Positions 1 through 11,558 of a DNA stretch of 64,000 bases are shown in pieces. Positions within the stretch are counted from its first letter, which is position 1; each line of letters starts with the position of its first letter. A program made the translations under genes and the position numbers. The notes below the pieces were generated by a model, which worked only from the letters and a program-made list of their open reading frames with translations, was not told the DNA's origin and did no database searches. The DNA comes from Trifolium pratense. Taxonomy: Eukaryota > Streptophyta > Magnoliopsida > Fabales > Fabaceae. The stretch lies in contig NC_060061.1 in assembly GCF_020283565.1 (NCBI RefSeq), positions 25,767,362 to 25,831,361 on the forward strand. Direction: 5' to 3'.

Positions 1-2090
1 GCCACGCGGTAATTATAACACAAGCATACACACAGAGCGTCATGAAATTTAACATGAAAAGCAACAGCGGATTCAATCACACCAAGCATGCATATATATA
101 CATATATATATATATACATAAGCCATATTCATCCCTAAGGATGTCACTTATACAAGAACTAGCATATCAAAAAGGTAACACCGATATACGATGAAATCCA
201 AGCGTAATCCCCGACTCGATGTTACATTACCAGAGCATTTACTATTTACAAACTCTAACCAAAAGCTAGTACTAAGAGGAGTAATCTATGCTAAGTCTCC
301 TCACCAAAAGGTACTTCAACACCACGCTAAAACAGCAGTCTAATCGTCGGCACAATCCTCAGCCTGAATATCTGAACCCCCAAAGGTCCAGCAAATAACA
401 CAAAGCAGAGAGTTAGAAAACATAACCGCATATCATACGAGTATAAGAAAGGTCTTACACTTTCGAACTACATCATACATATTCTAACTCACGTCAAAAC
501 ATCGCACTAAACAATTATCAATTAATAAAGTTCAACACAATTCAACCAAATAAATGTCACATACCATTTATCAAATATATGCGCATTTACCCTAAGGTAT
601 CTAATGCCAATTAATTCACTGTCATGTCATCCCTAGACATAACTAAATGCATGTGGTACCAAGGTGTCTCACCAACGGTGGACCAAGAACAGTTTTATAT
701 CTTGCTGGATATGTCGGAACTTACCGAACCATCTTATCTCCCTTGGATAAGCCAACACAGTTTTATATCCTGTTGGATAGCAACTCCGGACTCATGGATT
801 CATCTAATCCGATCCTCGGCTTCATTATGGACACATAATCCATTTTCGTTATTGGAACCCAAGTTTTCAATGTTCACATACAATCATGAATGCATGTATG
901 TATACACATATCAACCATATGATATTCTCTAGCTCGAAGCTACTCTTTTATGAATGCGGGAACACAAATCCTAACACATTCACTTAACATTGCAAATTAA
1001 TGCCAAAACATCACATTGCTCATTTTAAGCTACAACTTATTGCATACACGTTTATCAATCATATAACGATTAACAATAAGCATTAACAGTATCAACATGT
1101 ATCAACAATCATGTAAGGATACCCTTAAACCATGTTACAAGTGCCTAATCACACTTACAAACATCAACAAAAATTGCTGTCACAGAGGCCTTCGCTAAGC
1201 GAAGCCTTAGCGAGACATAGCGAACCTCACCAGGAAGTCACCTGCTCATGGCGAGCATTGGCGAGCTTCAGCGAACATGTTCGCTACAGCGAACTCCTGG
1301 TCGCTTAGCGAACTATACCAGAAAAATATCTGTTCTTGAGTTTCAATAAGGCGGTTTAACCTTGAATCAACTCAAAAATTCATTCAAACATGTTATAAAT
1401 TCTTATAAACAGCTATTTCAAGCATATATGGTATCAAGGAACATTAATCATCCCTTCCAAACATCTAAATACCTCAAACAATCAAAATCATGCCAATTTC
1501 TTGGGTTTTAAGCAACTTTCATAAACTTTTTCAACATGATCCAAACACATGCATATTTTCATGAAATCAAGCTAGTGATTAACACATGCAAAGTGATGAT
1601 GAAGAACATCACACTCACATACAAAAGCTTAACCAAAAGTCTAAAAGAAATTGAGTGGGAGAGTTCGGGAATGGAGACATAGACAATCTCCCCTCTCCTT
1701 GCCACTCAAGAATCATGAATTCTAATCTCTTACCTTAAGCAAAGATGATGATCCAAGCCTTTCCTCTCCTCTCTTGCTCGTGATTCTCCTAGCCAAAACC
1801 CTAGCTTAGCTTTGCTCTTGCTCTTACTCACTCAAAGCTCAAAGAAAATGAATTGTGATACTATTCATGTGTTTGACTTGCTACTTATACTACTTCTATT
1901 GTCATGAACCAAGCCCAATTGGCTTAGGCCCATTGCCTCTCACGCCCATAAGCCCAAAACAAGTGTTCTCGCGTCTAATAACTTACGTTCGGCTAAATAA
2001 TTATTCGTCGCTCACTAAAATAATAAAAGCCAATTAATAAATAAAATAACATTTAATAAAATATACGAATACGAAAAATGGGTCGTTACA
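1..2090 (-). mobile_element. Ty3/gypsy-type LTR (probably Tekay-like chromovirus), partial
   Basis: Read on the minus strand the segment begins TGTAACGACCC at 2090, a terminus I associate with long Ty3/gypsy LTRs, probably Tekay-lineage chromoviruses. The other end lies left of the window, so the LTR exceeds 2 kb or is truncated. It contains no coding region. At 1190-1315 it carries a cluster of AGCGAA/TTCGCT motifs. Its 5' terminus at 2090 abuts, in the middle of a codon run, an envelope-like reading frame that resumes at 2091, so this is an insertion into that frame. The five bases outside the terminus (ttttc, 2091-2095) would be the target duplication, but the matching copy is outside the window. 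Clade assignment is inference. Confidence 0.6.
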
Positions 2091-2815
2091 TTTTCAACTT
2101 GCATAGGTCTCATCAAATCAGCAATCATCTCTTTTCTGGTCATGAACCCAGAAGTTTTCGTGCCAGATGTTGCAACATTATGTGAGACATTTGTCCCTTC
2201 AACTAGTCTATAGTGCAATGTGAGAGGAGATTCCCTCTTACATATAACATCAGAGCTGATCAAAATACTTTGATGCTGATCAAGAATAATACTACAAAGA
2301 ATAGTGGGAAATGTTGTTGGCATCTTCACAGCCAAAGACTTAGCATGCTTAGCAGTTTGATAAAAAATATAAGAGTCAAAATCCCATTTGGTCTTGGTAC
2401 CAATAATGTAGATAAAGTTACTCAAACCTTTACCATTGTCAGATAACTCTACCTTTGCTTCAGGTTCTTCACTCCTGCCCAAAGACTTATTAATCACAGC
2501 AGGTGAAAATTTAACACATCAACCCATGTCAAAAACCTTCATGAATTATTTGCTCAAAGGATCATCACAATCTTCATTTTCCTGCCTTCAAGAGCTCTAC
2601 TAGACTCAGTAAAGTCAATTATCATTTGCTGCCTAGTGAGAGCACCAGCCTTTTGCTGGACAGATGTACCTACACTTGGTACAACATTTGTCTCAGGGAT
2701 AGTTTCCTTGAGAGTTTTACCAACACAATCACTTGTGGCCTTAGTGGAAGCACCAAAGTCACAATTAACAACAACAGGGGGACACAAGAGGATCAACCAC
2801 CAGTAGTTGATCAAC
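2091..2815 (-). pseudogene. Retrotransposon envelope-like coding region, interrupted
   Basis: Two minus-strand frames (about 2815-2554 and 2497-2091) resemble the uncharacterised envelope-like protein between pol and the 3' LTR of legume SIRE/Maximus copia elements. Recognisable pieces are a K-LGR-EEP start, a GTKTKWDFDSYIF stretch, a CKRESPLTLHY motif and a TRKEMI motif near the end. A frame break separates the two parts near 2500-2550. The inserted LTR at 2090 cuts the second part. The region lies only about 1.1 kb inside the primer-binding site of the same element (near 3870) with no recognisable gag or pol between, so the host element looks internally deleted or non-autonomous. Family match is from memory of typical motifs and is moderately secure. 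Confidence 0.5.
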
Positions 2816-3866
2816 CTTCAATACCAGATCATCCACACATGTTTGAACAACACTCTAACCCTTTTACTTAACAAGGACACATCTTGATCACTGTCCTGGC
2901 AGAACCACACTCTATATCATGACCTTTTTAATAAGCAAGATGTCATGCTTAATAGGTGTGAGGTCACTCATAAACTCCAAAACTTATTAGTTTGCTTAAA
3001 AGCTTGACTAAGATTCTGATTATCAGCCCTTTTCTGGAGTGACGTGCAGTAGATAACCAAAGATAATTATCAGACCTCAGTATCTGACAATATTTTGCTG
3101 CCCTTTCATCCACTACTAGTAGAATAAATAGTCATGTATTGCCAGAGCATACTATTAAAACAAGATCAGAACCTTCACATTCTGATTCACATAGTCAGAA
3201 ACGCCACTTCTGACCATACAACTTGAGCACTCCCATGCACAATCCCAAGCACCTTTCATGCCCAACTATCATCCAACACGATTCTGCATAATCTGCAGGT
3301 CAGATGTACCAACATCTGGGAGCACATCAGTAATAAGATATCCTTTATCAAAGCCACTAGAGGTTGGCTTGTAGGATTGAAAGCAAAAATAAATTGCTCA
3401 CAACTTCCTTCAGATCTCTCTTCAACAAACTCATATATGAGTGCCTTTATGAGTGGACTTGAGATCACCCTCAAGTATCGTTGGCATCTCCAACAAGTTA
3501 GTTGAACCTCTCTAGAGGAGAACAAAGTATTGCACACTCAAAACCACCAAGAGTTTTCCCATCATATATGTATGCAGCGGAATTCAAACCAGAAAACTCC
3601 TCAACAAACTTCAAGCACATCATAATGACCTTTGCACAAACTCCACACTCCAGGTGCAATAGGTTAACATAGGTTTGAAAATAAATCAAACCATATAGCA
3701 GCTCAACACCAAAGCTACACACCATGCCATGAATAGTCCATCCTCCACTTCTAGGGACCATTCAAACAAATATGAACATCTCCGAGTCCAAACAACTTTT
3801 CTATATTCCTTACTTGTTCATAACCAGAAAGTATCTTCCCTAGGATCTCACCCAGATATAGAACAA
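2816..3866 (-). other. Decayed internal region of minus-strand copia element
   Basis: This lies between the primer-binding site and the envelope-like fragment of the minus-strand copia element. Short minus-strand frames (3761-3498 and 3537-3256) are separated by stops, and I recognise no gag, protease, integrase or reverse transcriptase motif. It is probably degenerate leader or coding sequence of a non-autonomous element. Confidence 0.4.
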
Positions 3867-3887
3867 GATGCCTGCTCTGATACCAAT
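3867..3887 (-). promoter_or_regulatory. Retrotransposon primer-binding site (initiator tRNA-Met type)
   Basis: Directly inside the LTR end at 3888, the minus strand reads ATTGGTATCAGAGCAGG. It contains TGGTATCAGAGC, the standard plant primer-binding site complementary to the 3' end of initiator tRNA-Met. It shows that 3888-5057 is the 5' LTR of a minus-strand element whose body extends leftwards. Confidence 0.8.
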
Positions 3888-5057
3888 TGAAATTCTGGTA
3901 CACAGTAGACAAGTGTTGTCCATGATGTGCAGACACTTGTCGTAACACTTGTCTTAGCAGTAAGAACAATAAAACAGAGCATTAAAAACATATACTGAAA
4001 AGCATAAACGACACACATAATTGTTAACCCAGTTCAGCCTAATAGCCTAATCTGGGGGATACCAATCTAGGAGGAAATTCACTATCAGCAGTATTAATTC
4101 AGAGCTAAACTCCCTCGTTTACAACTCCTCACTTAATCCCTACCCAATGACACTTCTACCTAGGAACTCCTAGATATGAGACCCCGTCTCACTCCCCTCA
4201 ACCTTACAACCAGTAAGGATTTCAATAACAACAGAATGGAGACACTCTCCTTGACAAAGATGAAGACACACTTCAATGACATTAACACCTAGCTAATGAC
4301 TAAGTTCACAATTTGGAGTTGCTTAAAAGCTTCCTCCAAGTACAATTCTCAACTCATTACCTACAGGTTTCTGAATGAGGAAATAGTGACCATCTCACAA
4401 CCCGAGTGGTTCACTTTACACCAACTCTCCTAGAGAGTGGCTTAAAGACACGAAACCCTTAAAAGACTACATCTTTGATATTCTATTTTAGCTTCAAGTT
4501 TCGGTGTATAAAATAGGGTTAGCAGCACCCTTTAAATAGCAGAGCCTCGTGGGCTTTTCATAATGCTTCAGCTCCAATAAATCTTCTAGATGCAAAATAT
4601 ATATTTTTACCAAATCTTTCTTTGCATCAAATATTCCTCCCATAAATATATTTGTTGTAAATATATTTTAAAATTAAATCTTCTAATCTTCTTGAAGCAC
4701 AAAGATTTATTTGAAATAAATCTTTTATATTTTCTGCAGCAATCTTCACCAGATATATTTTTTAAACAAATATTATATTTTCTAAAAGTTATTTTATTCC
4801 TTTAGAAAATAGAATTAGGGTTCGGCTGCCTTCTGAAACACATTGATCACGTGCGCCTTGTTGTATAAGTCACCACGAAATAATTCTTCAATCAAATCTT
4901 CGAAAGATTGAATAGAAAATAAAAACGCTAGCTGGCGCGAACAATCAGACATACAAGTGTTGTTACATCTGTCTCAACACTTGGTGTACGCACATATGTC
5001 TCAACACTTGGCTAAAAGATGTTTTTGCAAAATGTAGCCAACATACAAAAACCCAAC
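3888..5057 (-). mobile_element. 5' LTR of minus-strand copia element
   Basis: On the minus strand it runs from TGTTGGGTTTTTGTATG at 5057 to ...CCAGAATTTCA at 3888 (about 1170 bp). It is followed by the primer-binding site. It is the same family as the plus-strand LTR at 7939-9333: both share the start and end, the ATATCAAAGATGTAGTCTTT block, and the TCTCATATCTAGGAGTTCCT block. Its outer terminus directly abuts coding sequence of the plus-strand copia element from 5058, so the minus element inserted into that one. Confidence 0.8.
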
Positions 5058-6720
5058 AAAATCCATAACCAAAACTATGATGGAGTCTGTTAATATGGTG
5101 ATAGATGACACAGGAGGTGACAAGACAACATATGTGGCAGATGATGCTATAACATCTGACTTGCAGAATGACCTGCAAGATGATGAACCTGTTACTGTGA
5201 AGGAACCATAAACTAATACTGAAGTTCCTTTTTTTTGGACCAACCAAAAAATCCAAAGAAAGGTCCATCCATCAGAATTCAAAAGAATCATCCTATGGAT
5301 CTAATTATTGGTAATCTTGATCAAGGAATAGCTACTAGAAGAGCTAATGATGTTATCTATAATTCTTGTTTTGTCTCAAAGGTTGAACCCAAGAATGTGA
5401 AAGAAGCTCTTACTGATGAGTACTAGATTAATGCAGTTCAAGAGGAATGATGTATGGAATTTAGTCCCTGTACCACAAAATGCTAATGTAATTGGTACCA
5501 AATGAGTTTACAAGAACAAGTCTGATGAAAAAGGCACTATTACCAAAAACAAAGTCAGACTTGCTGCACAAGGGTACACTTGAAGGAGTAGATTTTGATG
5601 AGACTTTTGCTCCTATTGCTCGTATTGAATCCATAAGATTGCTACTGGGGTTGCATGTATTCTGAAATTCAAGCTGTTTCAAATGGAAGTGAAGAATGCT
5701 TTCCTCAATGGGTACTTAAATGAGGAAGTTTATGTTGAGCATCCTAAAGGTTTTGTGGATCCTAGTGTTCCTAATCACGTCTACAAATTGAAGAAAGCTC
5801 TATATGGATTAAAGGCTGACTGAGTTTCTTATTAGTCAAGGATACAGGAATGGAGGTAATGACGGAAGAATGTCAAGCAAGATGGTACAATATTGTGTGC
5901 AGAAAATACAGTTAGAATTTGAGATGAGTATTGTTGGTGAATTGACTTACTCTCTTGGACTCCAAGTAAGACAGGTGTAGGATACTATTTTTTTCTCAAA
6001 GCAAATATGCAAGGAACATTGTGAAGAAATTTGATATGGAATGTGCAACTTACAAAAGAACATCAGCAACAACACATTTGAAGCTTACAAAAAATGAAAA
6101 GGGGATTGATATTGATCAAAGTCCATATAGAAGTATGATTGGTAGCTTATTATATCTCACTGCAAGCAGACCTAACATTGCTTTTGCAGTTGGTGTTTGT
6201 ACTAGATATCAAGCTGCTCCAAAGATGAGTCATCTGACTCAAGTAAAGAGGATTCTCAAATATATAAGTGGAACTTGTGATTATGGTATAATGTACTCTC
6301 ATGGTGAAGACTCTATGCTAGTGGGCTATTGTGATGCTGATTGGGCAGGTAGTGCTGATGATAGAAAAAAGCACTTCTGGAGGTTGTTTCTTCCTTGGAA
6401 ATAAATTGATTTCATAGTTTAGCAAGAAACAAAATAGTGTATCTCTACTGCTGAAGCAGAGTATATTGCAGCTAGAAGTGGTTGTTCTCAATTACTATGG
6501 ATGAAACTAATGTTGAAGGAGTATAATGATGAGCAAGTAGTTATGACATTATACTGTGACAACCTTAGCACAATGATGAAACAGAGTCTGTGTACTGTGT
6601 CTGTGGTATGGTTGTATTTGCTGAAAAAGAAGTTGTGGATGTGGAGGATCTTGACTCTCTATATCACGAATTGGAAAGAAGCTTGGATAAAAATTCATGA
6701 AGTTCTGTGATAATGTCTTA
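5058..6720 (+). pseudogene. Copia pol fragment: reverse transcriptase to RNase H, decayed
   Basis: Remnant of a Ty1/copia polyprotein of the SIRE/Maximus type. In order it shows the pre-RT linker ending in TRRAND (about 5230-5350), reverse transcriptase pieces (EALTDEY near 5400, an AAGGCACTATTACC block near 5530, GVDFDETFAPI near 5590, a YMSSFLNG-like equivalent near 5700), then the connection and RNase H region from 6021 (SPYRSMIGSLLYLT, CDADWAG, and AEAEYIAA near 6450). The frame is broken by several stops and indels, and part of the RT palm is missing around 5820-5940. Gag, protease and integrase are absent because the minus-strand element truncates the left side at 5057. A non-functional relic. 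Confidence 0.8.
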
Positions 6721-7923
6721 AATAAGAAGTTCAGGAAGGTATTTGTAAGGAGTAGGTGTGAAACTTTCTGCAGCCGAGATCAACAAGTGTTTGGATGAGA
6801 GTAATTATCTGAATGGTGTGCATACAAGAACTTCAAAAGCATTTAAACTTGCAGCATATGACATGATCATAATCATACAGTCATAGAAATATGAATGATT
6901 CATCGTGCTTAGTCATAGTCATAGAAATATAGATGACTTTTATGCTTAGGATCACAGTAATAGAAATATGGGTGATTTGGGTCACAGTCATAGCAATATG
7001 GGTGACTTAGTTAGTTACAATCATAGAAATATGGGTAACTTGTACATGCTTAATTATGAATGAACCATTAAGCCTTGACCTCTCTGATTGGATGTTTCCG
7101 TGATCAAAAGGCTATGGATTGCTGGAACCAATATATGGATTGTAAGACTGTCTCAAACATTGAATCCATCTATCAAGTCAAAATTAAAGAACACTTGAAA
7201 ATTTGAAGACTGAAGAAATTGAAGACACGAGAGTCTGAAGGAAAGGAACACAGTGAGTCAAGCTTCTCTGAAGAAGTCTGATCAAAGACTTGTAGGTGAT
7301 ACATATGTTGCTTGTTTGTTGGTACCTCTGATACTCCAGGTTTTCTATGCTACTGACTTTATTTGTCAGAATTTTGGGCTAAAAAGGGGGAGTAATATGA
7401 CTTCTCTGATCCGTGTGCATGATGTGAAGACAGATGCTGTAGCATCTGGCTTATGTAGTAGTAGTAGTAGTAGTGGCTTATGTAGTAGTAGTAGTAGTAG
7501 TAGTGTGTGTGAGTACTACTATGAATTAAGGGGGGAGTGAAGTATGAACTAAGGGGGAGTGTGAATGCATGAAGTAAGGGGGAGTAGAATTTATTTTTCT
7601 GCTACTCTTAGCATATGCATATTCTATGTGTGGAATCTACTTTTCCAAGATATGAAGATTGCTCTAAATGAAGGAGTTTATTTCTCCTTATATCTGAATC
7701 CACTATGTGAGAGTTTATTTCTCTCAAGTTGTACTACATGAGGCAAGTTGTGTTTCCATCCGCTGTTGCATGCCTCTGATATTACCTGCTCGTTAGTTCT
7801 CTTAGAAATAACGTTGCAAAGGTTTTGCTTTTCTTCTTAGCTGTGTGTTCAAGTTGACTTGAAGGAAAGTATTCTCTGTATCTCTCCGTAAAAGTTGGTC
7901 TAAGATTGTTTTAGCCAAAATTT
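6721..7923 (+). other. 3' untranslated/env-position region of copia element
   Basis: This lies between the RNase H remnant and the 3' LTR. Four to five copies of a unit containing CATAGAAATATGGGTGA fall between about 6865 and 7045. A TAG-repeat tract lies at 7455-7506. Several polypurine tracts of the form AAGGGGGAGT occur at about 7384, 7530, 7551 and 7576. The 95-codon frame at 7253-7540 ends in serine repeats made by the microsatellite; I do not treat it as a gene. Confidence 0.5.
7455..7506. repeat. (TAG/AGT)n microsatellite
   Basis: Two runs of GTA/TAG trinucleotides separated by a TGGCTTATG spacer inside the copia element's 3' region. Confidence 0.85.
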
Positions 7924-7938
7924 GCCAAAGGGGGAGAT
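7924..7938 (+). promoter_or_regulatory. Polypurine tract of copia element
   Basis: CCAAAGGGGGAGAT lies immediately before the LTR start TGTTGGGG at 7939. It is the usual plus-strand primer site of a copia element. Confidence 0.8.
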
Positions 7939-9333
7939 TGTTGGGGTTTTTGAATGTTGGTTACAATTTTGCAAAAACATCATAAGCCAACTGCTGTACC
8001 CAGATGCCGTAGAATGCCTGTACAGCATGTGTCTCCAGAAACAGAACGCATATACTCTGTTTTCATATCTTTTGAAGATTTGATTTACAAATATGATTGT
8101 GCTTATCCAGCAAGCTAAAACGCGCTTTCTACTGAAAGATATTAAAAAGACGGTTTGTTTTATTTGTTACAAAAATATATTTCAATATTTTTGTTTCAAA
8201 TCTTTTAAGATTAAAGAATTATTTTTTTGGAGTGAATCTTTATGGAAGAAATAGTTGAAGAATATCTTGTGAGCTGGTCATCGCTTTTTCCAGCTGTCAA
8301 ACAAAAGATTTCCTAGTTTGATTTGTTCCTCAAGTTTCTCAAGTTTGTTATAAAAGATTAAGGAATCAAAAAAATATTTGATTTGTGTGCTTCAAGGAGG
8401 TTGTTGCAAAAATATAATTATGGACAACAAAAATATTTGAGGAAAATATTTTTGTAAGATTTGATTTTAATATATATCCACTGAAGGTTTCTTGGAAACA
8501 AAAATATTTGAGGAAAATATTTTTGTGGAAGATTTGTTTTTAATAAAGGTTTCTTGGAGAAGAAGAATATTGATTAAAGCCCACAAAGCACTCCCTATAT
8601 AAGGATGATTCAAGACCTTGTTTTATCACTCGAAACTGGAATCAAAATAGAATATCAAAGATGTAGTCTTTTAGGGTTTCGTGTCTTTGTAAAGCCTTGT
8701 GCTTTACTTTGTATACCTCTCTGGGTGCTGCCCCTGATTATCAACGTACAGAGATGGTTTGTTGTATATTGACTGAAGCCGTGATTGTCAAAGTGTCAAT
8801 TAGGGTTTAGTCTATTCATTATTATTTGTGAGCCTTTCTTGTGTCTCATCGATGCAAGCTTAGGACTGGGTTTATTGACTTGTAATTGTGAACTTCTCCT
8901 AAGCTTTGAAGTACGGAGTTAGTTTGTTTTTTATTTGTGATTTACTCAAGAGCTTTTAAGCGAGAGTAGAATCTAGTTTTATTGGAGTGTGACTCCTTGC
9001 AGATTGTTGTTGATTGAAAACACAGGTTGTGTGATTGAGAGGAAGTGAGAGGGGTCTCATATCTAGGAGTTCCTAGGTAGAAGTTAGCACGGGTAGTGGT
9101 TAAGTGAGAAGTTGTAAACGGGAGAGTTTAGCTCTGAATTAACACTATTATAGTGGATTTTCTTCCTGGATTGGTATCCCCCAGATTAGGTGACGTTGCA
9201 CCGAACTGGGTTAACAAATAACCGGTGTTATTTACGTTCTGCACTTTATTTAACTTGTCTATTGTTTTCTGTACTGGTACAAGATGCTGTAGCATCTGTC
9301 ACAACATCTGTCCGCCAGCCTGCCGGAATTTCA
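7939..9333 (+). mobile_element. 3' LTR of plus-strand copia element
   Basis: Starts TGTTGGGGTTTTTGAATG directly after a polypurine tract and ends ...CCGGAATTTCA (about 1395 bp). It is homologous to the inverted LTR at 3888-5057. Probable transcription start and U3/R features lie in the second half (a CTATATAAGG TATA-like motif near 8595). With 5058-7938 it forms the 3' half of a plus-strand SIRE-like element. The 5' half is not in the window. Confidence 0.8.
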
Positions 9334-9357
9334 CACAGTCTATATTAGTATTCTTTA

Positions 9358-9662
9358 GGCTTAATTAGTAAAATGGTCCCTTAAAGACATTTTTGGTTTC
9401 ATATTGGTCCCTTAAAGAAAAAAAGGTCCAAATAGGTCCCTTAAAGAAAAAAAAGTCTGAATAGGTCCCTTAAAGACATATCCGTTAATCAGTTTGGTCC
9501 TATTTAGACCTCTTTTTAGGGACCAAACTGATTAACGGAGATGTCTTTAAGGGACCTATTCGGACTTTTTTTTCTTTAAGGGACCTATTTGGACCTTTTT
9601 CTTTTTAAGGGACCAATCTGAAACCAAAAATGTCTTTAAGGGACCATTTTATTAATTAAGCC
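9358..9662. mobile_element. MULE-type MITE with long terminal inverted repeats
   Basis: The ends are inverted copies of GGCTTAATTAGTAAAATGGT extended over about 43 bp with one mismatch by eye. Most of the 305-bp element folds back on itself (GGTCCCTTAAAG motifs on the left, CTTTAAGGGACC on the right). A perfect 9-bp direct repeat TATTCTTTA flanks it (9349-9357 and 9663-9671), the duplication length of Mutator-like transposases. No coding capacity. Confidence 0.85.
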
Positions 9663-9690
9663 TATTCTTTATGTTTGTTTAAGTTAGTAC

Positions 9691-9695
<5 letters not shown>

Positions 9696-9767
<72 letters not shown>
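9696..9767. repeat. (AT)n microsatellite
   Basis: About 70 bp of uninterrupted TA dinucleotide repeat just right of the MITE. Confidence 0.95.
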
Positions 9768-9771
<4 letters not shown>

Positions 9772-11557
9772 GTAATGGAAAATACATGGAAAATTGTTAA
9801 GTACATATATAATTTTTTTTTTGACAAAGCATATACAATGTAGGAGTATAAATAATGTTATGTGTAACTTGTACCAAAAAAAGATAATGTTATGTACTAT
9901 AACTTGGGTTATGCGATAAGATTCTTTCTTGGGGGATGGAAACTAGTAGGGAGGTGCATTTATACAATCTTAAAAACCAAATGCAACATATACTACCAAT
10001 AGCATTTAAACAAACTTGTAGAAACATGACACGACGAAGCCAAACTTATTTTGAGAAACACAATCATCTCACATGAACATGGCAATGGGTTTTGATCAAC
10101 CATTGCCCAATGAATGAGATTAACTATAGTACTAAGTTAAGGTCCCCACATTGAAGAGGAAATCTTGTACTACTATTGTTTGTTATATGACAAGACAGTT
10201 GGAGTTAGTAATGATGAGTAAATACAATTTCCATGTTAAGTAACATATCCTAGAGGCCAATGAATTCAATATCTCTAACGTGAGTGACAAAAAAACGTAC
10301 AAATATGGAAAGGACATTGAAAGACGTGAGAGACTATTTATGTACGTACATGTGGAAGCTTAAGACTAAACGGTGTGAAAATTGGAACATGGAAATTGGA
10401 ATAACTCAAGAAGGGAAACGTTAGGGTGACACCTTAACACAAGTAGATTTATTGGTTAGGTGAGAAGAGTTACTCATCAAACTCTTTTCATTTTCTTTAT
10501 CGAGTAGTTTAATGACTAGTAATTTCACCTTAAAGTCGAATGAATGAAGTGTCCAAGGTTCGAATCCCGACTTTTACATATATAATGCAATGTTTCTACC
10601 AATTGAGTTAAGCTCACGGAACCACTATAATCATCTTCATTCCACTGAACGGAAAGCACATCTACTTGCCAAATAGAACCAATGAATTAATAATCTACGA
10701 ATTAATTTTGAGTTTGGTCGGATACCCTAAAAAATTTCCTCCAATAATATAGTATTAGGTTTTCTTGTAGTGTGAAGCCTCGAAGGATTTTTACTCTCGC
10801 AACGCATTATGTGGTTTTGGACTAATAAAGTACATTAATTATTTGCTTTATGTTGTGATGTTTACTGATTGTATGTCTTCAAAACATACTATAATTTGTT
10901 TTATATTACAAGAGATTGAGTACCCCTTTGTGCTCCTTTTATAATATATTGTTTGCTTATAAAAAAAAAAAAAACTGATTTACGCTTTGAATTTTTCACC
11001 TCAAATATATATAAAATATTGATCTTATATCTACAAATGTTTGTGTCTGCAAATATATGCATGAAATTAGAAGGAAGAGAACTCGACTGGCAGCCAAAAT
11101 GTCAATTTGATTCATAATATCAAGTGTTTGATGCATAATTTTGGATCGTTATTTGTATCGGTTCGGTTTGTGGTTGATGTTCTCGATCTTTGTTTATCTA
11201 ATATTTTCAAATTTATTGAAATTGACAGGTTTTAAGGATTGTGATTTGTTGTGGGTGTTGTTATTATCCGTATCAGTCACATGATTGATTTCAGACTGTT
11301 TGGCTCGAAAGAGTCATTATTACTTGTCGTTTGTTATAGGGAGTTATTAACGGTACATGGACGTTAATTTCTGTGTCAGTGGTCGTTTCATTTGCCCGCT
11401 TTTCAACATTTTTAGGGATAATTTTAGATTACCTAATTTTGGATTTTCTTAAGTTTTTTTTTTTCCTTCTCTTTGTTTTCTTTTATTTTTTCTTATCCCC
11501 TAACTTATTTTTCCTTTATATATACATATATGAGCACTTGACAAAGGATTAAATTTT
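9768..11557. other. AT-rich intergenic DNA without a recognised gene
   Basis: No reading frame with recognisable content. It contains a SINE-like copy (10490-10619), an A-run near 10960-10975, and unassigned AT-rich sequence. A stretch at about 11120-11280 shares short phrases (TTCTCGATCT, ATTGACAG) with 26530-26660, perhaps parts of one dispersed repeat. Confidence 0.5.
10490..10619 (-). mobile_element. tRNA-derived SINE (minus strand)
   Basis: Read on the minus strand it starts GTGAGCTTAACTCAATTGG, followed by a GCATTATATATG core and GGATTCGAACCTTGG. These correspond to the A-box and B-box of a tRNA-derived pol III promoter. The tail contains a degenerate equivalent of CTAGGCTACTTGAC. Related copies lie at 49679-49805 and 50305-50430. 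Confidence 0.6.
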
Positions 11558-11558
11558 A

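Noticed and set aside
624..932. 102-codon ORF in the left LTR
   Set aside because: On the strand opposite to the LTR's sense orientation, no domain; chance ORF in LTR sequence.
7253..7540. 95-codon ORF ending in serine repeats
   Set aside because: Tail comes from a TAG microsatellite in the copia 3' region; no start context or family match.
9696..9767. AT tract as a promoter TATA region
   Set aside because: A 70-bp dinucleotide microsatellite almost 3 kb from the nearest gene start.
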